A stretch of 9,323 bases of DNA from Thermoplasmata archaeon (GCA_021810575.1 JAJZIN010000026.1:1-9323), one strand, 5' to 3'. Shown: positions 1 through 5,950, numbered from the stretch's first letter. Made by a program: numbers and translations. The notes: generated by a model not told the origin, from the sequence alone.

Positions 1-113
1 ATCACAGGCATTATGTTTGGAGTATCAACATATCCATGGTCTGTGCTGAATCTACCTATCCTCGCCAGGCCTTCCCTGTGGAGGATCTGCATTGTTAAGC
101 TCTGTCCTGACAT
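1..113 (-). CDS. tgtA: Archaeosine tRNA-guanine transglycosylase, N-terminal fragment (runs off left edge)
   Basis: This is the first 37 codons of a minus-strand gene that continues beyond position 1. The visible peptide contains GLARIGRFSTDHGYVDTPNI followed by MPV. That matches the N-terminus of archaeal tRNA-guanine transglycosylases, whose pattern is roughly 'GxGRIGxLxTxHGxVxTPxxMPV'. The enzyme swaps guanine 15 in the tRNA D-loop for preQ0, the first step toward archaeosine. The start at 113 (MSGQ) lies 14 bases after the ABCE1 stop; a second in-frame ATG at 92 (MQILHREG) would also fit the family, and neither has a strong ribosome binding site. The catalytic aspartates and the PUA region lie outside the window, so a split or truncated gene cannot be excluded. 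Spacing and strand suggest co-transcription with ABCE1. Recognition rests on one short conserved block. Confidence 0.8.
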   Translation of the reverse strand, partial: MSGQSLTMQILHREGLARIGRFSTDHGYVDTPNIMPV

Positions 114-127
114 TTAACTGCCATCCA

Positions 128-1897
128 TCAGGAGTAATAATACTCTCCTGAAGAAACCTGCTCCCTGTGCATGCTACTTCCAGGCTTATTTATTCTTGGT
201 CTGCCAGAATTGTGGTCTCTCCTGAATGTTATATCCACTTCCTTCAGGAATGTATTCATGCCTTCCCTCATTGGCATTGGTCCCCTTGCAATTCCCTGTA
301 TCCCTGACTCTCCAAGGAAGATCATCAACTCGTCAGAAATTATGTCAATGAAATAAATATCGTGATCAACAACCATTCCTGTCTTCTTCCTGTTTTCCAT
401 TGTTCTCTTTATAATCTTGGCAACCTCCATCCTGGTTGAGCTATCAAGATTTGCAGATGGTTCGTCCAGTAGATACAGATCGGCATCCTGTGCAAGTGTC
501 ATTGCAATAGATAATTTCTGCAGCTCCCCTCCAGACAGGCTGCTGACTTCACTTTCCATGAGAGGGTCTATACCAAGGGGCCTGAAGAGTTCATTCTTGA
601 CGAAATTATCGCTCATCCTTTCTTTCAGGGTCCTGAAGAGCAGGTCCTCACATGTCCCCTCAAAATCAGTTGAAATATACTGTGGCTTGTATGCAACTCT
701 CAGTTTCGGTTCGTAAGAGCCCGAATTGGGAGTCATTACTCCTGCGAGTATCTTGACAAATGTTGATTTCCCGAGAGCATTTCTTCCAAGAATCCCAGTT
801 ACAGTTCCAATTTCCATTTTTCCCGGCATAACTTTCAGCTTGAAATTACCAAGGTCAGCGTCTATCTCACTCCAGTGCACAAGTTCTGGTGAAACGATTT
901 TTCTGTTTGATGCCCTTGTCTCAAAAACGATTTTTTCCTTTCTTATTCTGACGTTTTCCTCCTTCATGTAACCGTCGAGAAACTGGTTAATTGCCTTGTT
1001 CGGTGATTTCTGCTGTACTATGACCCCATAGGCACCCGGTGAACCATAAACGAGATGTATCTGATCACTTATCCAGTCAAGAATAGCAAGATCGTGTTCA
1101 ACAACAAAAATTGTTTTCCCCTTTTCAGCAAGTCTTGTCAGTATTGAGGCTACCCGTATTCTTTCAGAAATATCAAGATACGATGAAACCTCGTCAACGA
1201 GAAGTATATCTCCATCTTTTATTAGTGCCATTCCAACTGCAAGCTTCTGCAATTCCCCTCCGGAGGCACTCGCCACATCTTTATTTACAGAATTTTCAAG
1301 AGAAAGTTCGGCTATGATATCCTCAGCCATTCCAAATTCATCAGCTTTTTTCAGAATGCTTCCTATGGTTCCCTTTACTACCTTTGGAATCTGATCGACA
1401 AACTGACTTTTCAGGACCACTTTCTTTGTTTTATCATATACGTTCTGGAAATAATCACCAAGAATACTGTTTGAGTACTTCTTGAGTACTTTTTCCTGTG
1501 TTCCGCCATTATTATAATCACCAAAATTTGGTATAATCACCCCACTAAGTATATTCATAGTGGTGGTCTTTCCCATTCCATTTGGTCCAAGAATTGCAGT
1601 GATCCCTTTTGAGGGAACTGGAATTGAATAAATTCTGAATGAATTTTCTCCATACTGATGCACTATATCCTTGTTCAGTTCATCCGGGACTGTAATTATC
1701 TTTATTGCTCCAAATGGACATCTATTAACACAGATGCCGCAACCGATACACAGATCTTCAGTTATGAGCGGATAAACAGTTTCCTCAGGAAATGTAATTG
1801 TACCTATTCCAGACCTGACAGGAGGACAATATGACTGGCACTCATGATTGCATTTTTTAGAATGGCATTTAGACTCGTCTAAAACTGCTATATGCAT
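128..1897 (-). CDS. ABCE1/Rli1 ribosome-recycling ATPase with two 4Fe-4S clusters
   Basis: The 589-residue protein is full length for archaeal ABCE1, the cytosolic ATPase that splits 70S ribosomes after termination. An N-terminal ferredoxin-like domain carries two cysteine sets: C11, C16, C20, C24 and C50, C53, C56, C60, each ending in CP. The first nucleotide-binding domain has Walker A GPNGMGKTT (104-112), signature SGGELQK (212-218), Walker B with D235-E236 and switch VVEHD. The second has GRNALGKST (371-379), SGGELQK (455-461), DEPSANLD (from 478) and VVDHD. The C-terminal hinge DITFRRDHNSGRPRINKPGS and the terminal GEYYY are typical. Walker B of domain 1 reads DEV where DEP is usual; domain 2 keeps DEP. 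Both catalytic glutamates are present, so activity is expected. The start at 1897 gives the standard MHIAVLD opening. It follows the upstream unknown gene by 12 bases and precedes tgtA by 14. Confidence 0.97.
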   Translation of the reverse strand: MHIAVLDESKCHSKKCNHECQSYCPPVRSGIGTITFPEETVYPLITEDLCIGCGICVNRCPFGAIKIITVPDELNKDIVHQYGENSFRIYSIPVPSKGITAILGPNGMGKTTTMNILSGVIIPNFGDYNNGGTQEKVLKKYSNSILGDYFQNVYDKTKKVVLKSQFVDQIPKVVKGTIGSILKKADEFGMAEDIIAELSLENSVNKDVASASGGELQKLAVGMALIKDGDILLVDEVSSYLDISERIRVASILTRLAEKGKTIFVVEHDLAILDWISDQIHLVYGSPGAYGVIVQQKSPNKAINQFLDGYMKEENVRIRKEKIVFETRASNRKIVSPELVHWSEIDADLGNFKLKVMPGKMEIGTVTGILGRNALGKSTFVKILAGVMTPNSGSYEPKLRVAYKPQYISTDFEGTCEDLLFRTLKERMSDNFVKNELFRPLGIDPLMESEVSSLSGGELQKLSIAMTLAQDADLYLLDEPSANLDSSTRMEVAKIIKRTMENRKKTGMVVDHDIYFIDIISDELMIFLGESGIQGIARGPMPMREGMNTFLKEVDITFRRDHNSGRPRINKPGSSMHREQVSSGEYYYS

Positions 1898-1909
1898 TAA
1901 AAACCACTA

Positions 1910-2335
1910 TTAATTTACAGTCCAGTATTCGTCAGGTATTTCCTCGTAAACAGAAAATTGTTCACCATTATCCATATTATTCAAATCTATTTTCATGTTT
2001 GCGAGCTCTATTATTTTACCCACATTAAGGATCCAGTAGTGAATTCTCCATTCCCTACCATCAAACAGCGTAGTTTCTTCCCTTTCCGTTTGAAGGACTC
2101 CTATATCTTCCATCGTGTAAAACGCATCCCTGTCTTCTGGTTCAAGCATGTTGTCAATAACCCTATCGCTATAACCAAAAAAATTAATCAAATGTTCTGC
2201 AGCTGAAAAAGATTCTTCAAAACTCATCCTCCTGTTCTGAAGGCTTAATCCCTTGCTAATGGCATTTGAAAGTTCACTAATATTGGTGAAATTTCGCTTC
2301 TTCTTTTCCTTATTATTAATAATATTATCAACCAT
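1910..2335 (-). CDS. Conserved Thermoplasmata protein of unknown function (DUF6015-like)
   Basis: This 141-residue soluble protein has no signal peptide or membrane segment. A lysine- and asparagine-rich leader (1-18) precedes a compact core at about 45-103. The core contains NFFGYSDRVIDN, then LEPEDRDAFY, TEREETTLFDGREWRIHYW, and ends in an acidic tail. From memory this core resembles DUF6015, a Thermoplasmata family of unknown role; I could not check it against a profile. No catalytic or metal-binding signature is recognisable, and I assign no function. It is first in a tight minus-strand operon with ABCE1 (12-base gap) and tgtA, which hints at a translation-linked role by context only. The ATG at 2335 is supported by a TATA-like box centred 25 bases upstream, consistent with a leaderless mRNA. 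The gene call is firm; the family name is tentative. Confidence 0.85.
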   Translation of the reverse strand: MVDNIINNKEKKKRNFTNISELSNAISKGLSLQNRRMSFEESFSAAEHLINFFGYSDRVIDNMLEPEDRDAFYTMEDIGVLQTEREETTLFDGREWRIHYWILNVGKIIELANMKIDLNNMDNGEQFSVYEEIPDEYWTVN

Positions 2336-2355
2336 GTAATCGCTCCATTGAATGT

Positions 2356-2364
2356 AGATATAAG
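2356..2364 (-). promoter_or_regulatory. TATA-like box for the DUF6015-ABCE1-tgtA operon
   Basis: Read on the minus strand the sequence is CTTATATCT. Its centre is 25 bases before the ATG at 2335, the spacing from an archaeal TATA box to the transcription start. This predicts a leaderless or nearly leaderless transcript. The match is by eye. Confidence 0.5.
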
Positions 2365-2630
2365 ATATACTAAATCTACTAATAACCTTATGGTTACGAA
2401 TGCCAATAATTTTCTTCCAAATAGAAGTTCAGCATTAATCTCACGGCTTTTCCTATCAATATTCATCATCTTGGTACTATTTATGGTGGTAGTACAATGG
2501 AAACGACTCTTCTCTTCCAGATTTCTCATAGAGCCCATATCATTAGGGTTTCTGATAGAATCATCATGGCCTGAATTGACTCCACTCCGCAGATGCCATG
2601 TCACTTATCAAGGCCACCTGACTTATCTGA

Positions 2631-2640
2631 AGATTTAAGG
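2631..2640 (+). promoter_or_regulatory. TATA-like box for folP
   Basis: AGATTTAAGG is centred 23 to 29 bases before the three tandem ATG codons at 2658, 2661 and 2664. This fits a leaderless transcript beginning at or inside the ATG cluster. Confidence 0.4.
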
Positions 2641-2657
2641 TAGAGAATTGTATACTT

Positions 2658-3692
2658 ATGATGATGGATAATCCAGAGATCGATTTCTTCTATAAGAACG
2701 GGGAAAGCCCTGTCAGTGAAAATGAAATCAGCTTTACATGTTATTCTCACGAAGTTCCTGAAGGAAGAGCTTTCACTAAAATAAAGATGGGAGAAAATAT
2801 ATTTTTCAAGTTTGAACAGTTTATGAGCAGATCAAAAGCAGATGAAATTCTCAATCAAGCTGGCCTGGCAAAAATGAGCCATTTTATGACTGAAGGTATG
2901 TTCAGGAGTCATGTGAACTCGATCCCTGATATTATGGCCATTCTTAACTTCACTCCAGATTCGTTCTTTGCTGGCTCAAGAGTAAAGGATATCCGCCAGA
3001 TAGATCGGGCCAGAAGTTCAGGTTGTCAATTCCTTGATATAGGAGCTGAAAGCACCAGGCCAGGATCTATAGAGGTTTCCACTCATGAAGAGATTGATAG
3101 ACTGAAGAGTGCCTTTGAAATGGTTAATGATACAGGTAATCAAAGAATTTCACTGGATTCACGACATTATGAAACTATCCATGCTTTCATAGATAGAATT
3201 GATGTAATAAATGACATTTCCGGAATGAAAGATGAAAGGCTCCCAGAACTTGCTAAATCTGAAAACAAATTTTACGTTTTAATGCACATCAAGGGAGATC
3301 CATCAAACATGAACAGGATGGCCACTTATGATGATCTCAGGGGAGAGATGACAAAATTTTACTTCGAGAAATTAAGAGTACTTTGCCAGTTGGGAATAGA
3401 ACCCGGAAAGATAATCATAGATCCAGGGATCGGCTTTTCCAAGATCCGTGAACAGAATCTTGAAATCATAAGGAATCCGGATTCTTTGAACTTCGGTTTC
3501 AGGCGTCTTTTCGGTCATTCAAGAAAAGCATTCCTTAGTCTCTATTCAAAAAGCAGTTCAGAAGAAAGATTACCAGAAACAATAGCAGTATCTATTTTCC
3601 TGGCGGGGAAGGGCATAGAAATTCTGAGAGTTCATGACCCCCTGGAAAATCTTAATGCACTAAGGTATTTTCAGAAGCTTCTATTTCTTTAA
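2658..3692 (+). CDS. folP: Dihydropteroate synthase with a roughly 90-residue N-terminal extension
   Basis: The enzyme condenses a pterin pyrophosphate with p-aminobenzoate to make dihydropteroate in folate-type cofactor synthesis. The TIM-barrel motifs appear in order: ILNFTPDSFF (95-104), DIGAESTRPGS (127-137), SLDS (165-168), INDISG (184-189), LMHIKGDP (208-215), IDPGIGFSK (254-262), GHSRKAF (286-292) and LRVHDP (323-328). These retain the usual pterin and substrate ligands: Asp167, Asn185, Asp255, Lys290, Arg324 and His326. The enzyme should therefore be active. The barrel starts only near residue 90; residues 1-90 are soluble, without motifs I recognise, and make the protein longer (344) than typical bacterial FolP (about 280). 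The start is one of three tandem ATGs (2658, 2661, 2664). No other folate gene is adjacent. Its 3' end overlaps the convergent Fur-family gene by 41 bases. Confidence 0.93.
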   Translation: MMMDNPEIDFFYKNGESPVSENEISFTCYSHEVPEGRAFTKIKMGENIFFKFEQFMSRSKADEILNQAGLAKMSHFMTEGMFRSHVNSIPDIMAILNFTPDSFFAGSRVKDIRQIDRARSSGCQFLDIGAESTRPGSIEVSTHEEIDRLKSAFEMVNDTGNQRISLDSRHYETIHAFIDRIDVINDISGMKDERLPELAKSENKFYVLMHIKGDPSNMNRMATYDDLRGEMTKFYFEKLRVLCQLGIEPGKIIIDPGIGFSKIREQNLEIIRNPDSLNFGFRRLFGHSRKAFLSLYSKSSSEERLPETIAVSIFLAGKGIEILRVHDPLENLNALRYFQKLLFL

Positions 3693-4086
3693 GGCAGTTC
3701 CTGCATATACCTCTGACTGTCACACTTGTTGAAATTATCTTTCCCTCAACATTCTTTTCAATTTCACTAAAATCACTTTCAACATCATAATCATAAATGT
3801 TTTTGCATCTTTCACAGATAAAGTTGATGTGTGGTTCAACTTTTCCCTCATAAATGGCCTTGCCATTCGTCTCAAAACTGTTAATCAAGCCCTTTTCCAC
3901 AAACATCTTCAATATATTATATACAGTTGCGGGCGGTATGTTCGGATTTTCAACCGTAACATATTTATGAATGTCTTCGGCACTGAAATGTTTACCTGGA
4001 TTTTCCCTAATATACTGTAATATTTTTGATCTTTGTGGTGTAACCTTCAGTCCATTCTTTTTTATTTCATCCTCTAAACTGATCAA
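3652..4086 (-). CDS. Fur/PerR-family metal-dependent transcription regulator
   Basis: This is a 144-residue cytosolic DNA-binding dimer of the ferric uptake/peroxide repressor family. A winged helix (about 10-75) includes LKVTPQRSKIL and the recognition helix PPATVYNILKMFVEKGLI. The C-terminal half has two zinc-type pairs, C91-x2-C94 and C128-x2-C131, the structural Cys4 site. Aligned by eye to Bacillus PerR, the regulatory ligands are His33 (H37), Glu80 (D85), His86 (H91), Asn88 (H93) and Asp99 (D104). One histidine is therefore replaced by Asn, while both histidines that PerR oxidises are kept. Metal and signal cannot be decided from sequence. The start is a TTG at 4086; no in-frame ATG lies near it, and the nearby ATG at 4093 is out of frame. 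It is divergent from hisS across 75 bases and convergent with folP. Confidence 0.92.
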   Translation of the reverse strand: MISLEDEIKKNGLKVTPQRSKILQYIRENPGKHFSAEDIHKYVTVENPNIPPATVYNILKMFVEKGLINSFETNGKAIYEGKVEPHINFICERCKNIYDYDVESDFSEIEKNVEGKIISTSVTVRGICRNCLKEIEASENTLVH

Positions 4087-4102
4087 ATCGCATCGAACTA
4101 AA

Positions 4103-4112
4103 CATTTAAAAG
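4103..4112 (-). promoter_or_regulatory. Possible TATA-like box for the Fur-family gene
   Basis: On the minus strand the sequence reads CTTTTAAATG, centred about 22 bases before the TTG at 4086. That is a little short for a leaderless start. A second AT-rich candidate (CATAAATAC, 4122-4114) is centred about 32 bases upstream and would give a leader of a few bases. The choice is unresolved. Confidence 0.35.
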
Positions 4113-4122
4113 CAGTATTTAT

Positions 4123-4137
4123 GTCTAATTATTATAA
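4123..4137. promoter_or_regulatory. PerR-box-like imperfect 7-1-7 palindrome in the fur/hisS divergent promoter
   Basis: GTCTAATTATTATAA matches the Bacillus PerR box TTATAATNATTATAA at 12 of 14 defined positions: the right arm is perfect and the left arm is 5 of 7. It sits between the PerR-like gene and hisS and overlaps the hisS TATA box. That overlap explains part of the similarity, so an operator role is inferred. Confidence 0.3.
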
Positions 4138-4138
4138 A
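4132..4138 (+). promoter_or_regulatory. TATA box for hisS
   Basis: TTATAAA is centred 27 bases before the ATG at 4162. This places the predicted transcription start at the ATG itself, so a leaderless hisS mRNA is expected. Confidence 0.55.
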
Positions 4139-4161
4139 CCATCTTTTGTTATCTGATACGA

Positions 4162-5439
4162 ATGTCAAAGATCGAAAGACTGAGGGGATTCAAGGATTAT
4201 TATCCAGAAGATATGCAAAAAAGGGAGGAGATATTCTCAATTATGCGGAAGACTGCTCAAAATTTTGGATTCCTGCCTATTGATTATCCTTCCCTGGAGA
4301 TGCTGGAAATTTACAGGATAAAATCTGGGGAAGAACTGGTGGGCCAGACTTATAACTTCAGGGACAAGTCCAACAGGGAAATCACACTGATACCGGAGGC
4401 AACACCGTCCACAATGAGAATGCTTGTGTCAAGAAAGGGTCTTGTGAAGCCAGTGAAATGGTACAATATACCAAAATTATGGAGATACGAAGAGCCGCAG
4501 TCCGGAAGAAACAGGGAGCACTACCAGTTTAATGCAGATTACTTCGGCGAAACTGGAATGGAAATAGATGCAGAACTGATTGCCCTTGCTTGTGAGGTTC
4601 TGAACAGGTTAGGACTGAAAGGTATGTATGTTGTGAGAGTCAACCACAGAAAACTGATGGAAAAAATACTATCAGGACTGGGTAGTGAAAATATTCAATC
4701 TTCAATATCCACAATCGATCATTTCAGGAAAGAGTCAATAGAAGTAATAGGAAATAAACTTTATAACGATGGGATAACAGGGGATAATCTCAACAGATTA
4801 CTCATATTCCTTTCAAAATCATATCCCATGGAGAATATTCGTGACTCAATGAGGGAGCTTGGCCTTGAATTGTCTGAAGATGATGATTTCCTGAGGATGA
4901 TTTCGACAGTGGAGTTCTTATCCAGGAATGGTTATGAAAATATAGTATACGATCCATCGACAGTGAGGGGTTTATCATATTATACGGGAATTGTGTTTGA
5001 GGGATTTGACTTTGATGGAAAATTCAGATCGATTTTTGGAGGTGGACGATATGATAATCTCTCACAATTATTTGATGGACAGGAAATTCCAGCGGTAGGA
5101 TTTGGAATGGGTGATGCCGTTCTTGAAAATCTGCTAAAAGAGAAGAATTTGTGGAAAATCCATAACATTGATTCTTCATATTTTGTGATCGGTATTGGAA
5201 GGGGAGGAAAAGAGCAGGCAGCAAATGTACTTTACAGTTTGAGAAGGAACGGGAAGAGTGCAGTGATGGAGAATTCAGACAGGAATATCTCCAACTCACT
5301 CAAGCATGCCTCAGCTATGAACTTCACTCATGCAATAATGATAGGGGAGAAAGAATTAATGGAAGGATCATTAACTGTCAAAAACCTCATTAGTGGAGAA
5401 CAGAGGAAAATAAGTAATAATGAACTCAATGAACTGTAA
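4162..5439 (+). CDS. hisS: Histidyl-tRNA synthetase
   Basis: This class II synthetase charges tRNA-His in the cytosol. The 425 residues fit the compact archaeal form. Motifs in order: RGFKDYYPEDM (8-18); the LIPEATPSTMR block ending at Arg86; motif 2, WRYEEPQSGRNREHYQFNAD (107-126), with its Arg108; the histidine-specific block TVRGLSYYTG (267-276); GGGRYD (293-298); and motif 3, VGFGMGDAV (312-320). In the histidine block Ser272 stands where most HisRS have Asp (RGLDYYTG). Motif 3 reads GDAV instead of the bacterial G-x-ER. As I recall, both forms occur in Thermoplasma-type HisRS, so they are lineage traits, not damage. Residues about 330-425 form the anticodon-binding domain. The start at 4162 is supported by a TATA box 27 bases upstream. 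The gene ends 8 bases from a convergent orphan gene. Confidence 0.97.
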   Translation: MSKIERLRGFKDYYPEDMQKREEIFSIMRKTAQNFGFLPIDYPSLEMLEIYRIKSGEELVGQTYNFRDKSNREITLIPEATPSTMRMLVSRKGLVKPVKWYNIPKLWRYEEPQSGRNREHYQFNADYFGETGMEIDAELIALACEVLNRLGLKGMYVVRVNHRKLMEKILSGLGSENIQSSISTIDHFRKESIEVIGNKLYNDGITGDNLNRLLIFLSKSYPMENIRDSMRELGLELSEDDDFLRMISTVEFLSRNGYENIVYDPSTVRGLSYYTGIVFEGFDFDGKFRSIFGGGRYDNLSQLFDGQEIPAVGFGMGDAVLENLLKEKNLWKIHNIDSSYFVIGIGRGGKEQAANVLYSLRRNGKSAVMENSDRNISNSLKHASAMNFTHAIMIGEKELMEGSLTVKNLISGEQRKISNNELNEL

Positions 5440-5447
5440 TCTGCATT

Positions 5448-5882
5448 TCAATTCATAATTGTATCATAGAAAAGGAGAAAGAAATATGGAGATAAATTAC
5501 CCAGTTCGATCATTATGCTTTTTTTCTCATCATCAGTGAGACCATTCAGAATTGAATAAGCTAAATTCCTATCTTCATCAAGATCCCTTTCAAATTTCTT
5601 TATCATCCTCCTCACTGCCTGTTTATCTGGAACTTTAGCAATTTCCTTTCTTTGCAGTGAGCAGAAATAGTAATATTTCGCTATGTAAGGATCATCGAAT
5701 GGCAAACTCTGTCCATCAATGACCAGGTTAGTTAATTCATCTTTCCGGTACATGAAAAGCTCTGTGCCTGGTATTATTTTAACCTCAATAAAATCATTCA
5801 AATCCTGTAGGTAGTCTTCTGGAAAATTTCTTTCCTTGATATTCCTGACAATCCCAGAAATATATTCATCCTTAAACGACAC
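5448..5882 (-). CDS. Hypothetical 144-residue soluble protein
   Basis: I do not recognise this protein. It is charged and probably mostly helical. There is an acidic N-terminal part (DEYISGIVRNIKERNFPEDY), a middle part with KIIPGTELFMYRKDELTNL and DPYIAKYYYFCSL, a lysine/arginine-rich helix (RRMIKKFERDLDEDRN) and a hydrophobic, aromatic C-terminus (LSPYFFLLFYDTIM). The last may pack or mediate contacts but is short for a membrane span. No metal, nucleotide or DNA-binding motif is visible. The proposed start is GTG at 5882; an ATG at 5884 is in another frame. A TATA-like palindrome centred 29 bases upstream supports transcription starting within a few bases of 5882. The length without stops, the promoter placement and the tight convergence with hisS support a real gene, probably lineage-restricted. 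Confidence 0.75.
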   Translation of the reverse strand: MSFKDEYISGIVRNIKERNFPEDYLQDLNDFIEVKIIPGTELFMYRKDELTNLVIDGQSLPFDDPYIAKYYYFCSLQRKEIAKVPDKQAVRRMIKKFERDLDEDRNLAYSILNGLTDDEKKSIMIELGNLSPYFFLLFYDTIMN

Positions 5883-5903
5883 ATCTAAGTGATATCCAGG
5901 TAA

Positions 5904-5918
5904 GATAAATTATTTATC
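5904..5918 (-). promoter_or_regulatory. Perfect 7-1-7 palindrome overlapping a TATA-like box for the orphan gene
   Basis: GATAAATTATTTATC is a perfect inverted repeat with 7-base arms around one base. Its AT-rich core is about 29 bases from the GTG at 5882 and can serve as the minus-strand TATA element. Symmetry at a promoter core often marks an operator, but archaeal TATA boxes can be nearly symmetric anyway. Confidence 0.4.
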
Positions 5919-5950
5919 TCGAGAAAAGAGGGTAAAAAACTATTTATCTC
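5911..5950. repeat. TATTTATCTC direct repeat, 30-base period
   Basis: The ten-base word TATTTATCTC occurs at 5911-5920 and again at 5941-5950, exactly 30 bases apart, or about three helical turns. The first copy contains the right arm of the palindrome at 5904-5918. It is followed by the palindrome TCTCGAGA (5917-5924). The repeat lies in the 177-base divergent promoter region and could bind a regulator on one face of the DNA. Confidence 0.45.

Larger units (their letters stand above)
2336..2657. other. Divergent 322-base gap without a convincing gene
   Basis: The region lies between the starts of the minus operon and folP. A plus-strand frame runs from ATG 2348 (or ATG 2390) to 2638. It would encode a peptide with one hydrophobic stretch (LFLSIFIILVLFMVVV) but no recognisable domain. 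Its arginine codons include CGG, CGA and CGC, unlike the AGG/AGA preference of the neighbours. A minus-strand frame (2604-2245) overlaps the DUF6015-like gene by about 90 bases and is unconvincing. I see no tRNA, no complete C/D-box RNA and no clear repeat. It may be regulatory sequence or a decayed gene. Confidence 0.4.

Noticed and set aside
1471..1490. TTGAGTACT repeated with an 11-base period inside ABCE1
   Set aside because: It lies in the conserved stretch encoding EKVLKKYSNS and does not disturb the family alignment, so it is chance similarity of lysine-rich codons.
2500..2570. C/D-box RNA-like words on the minus strand (ATGATGA, later AATGATA)
   Set aside because: No CTGA box D or D' is present at a sensible distance, and there is no closing stem. 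A single box C word is expected by chance.
2245..2604. Minus-strand frame of 119 codons upstream of and into the DUF6015-like gene
   Set aside because: It overlaps the well-supported gene by about 90 bases in another frame, has no recognisable domain, and covers the TATA-like box that fits the real start at 2335.
2658..2667. ATGATGATG triplet repeat at the folP start as a box C or microsatellite
   Set aside because: Three ATG codons at a start are more simply alternative initiation codons, and no paired box D follows.
4980..5299. Two minus-strand frames within hisS
   Set aside because: They are shadows of a well-conserved synthetase gene, with serine/proline-rich translations lacking domains.
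5519..5525. Run of seven Ts after hisS as a terminator
   Set aside because: It lies about 80 bases past the stop, inside the coding sequence of the convergent gene, where it encodes lysine-rich residues. The support is too weak.
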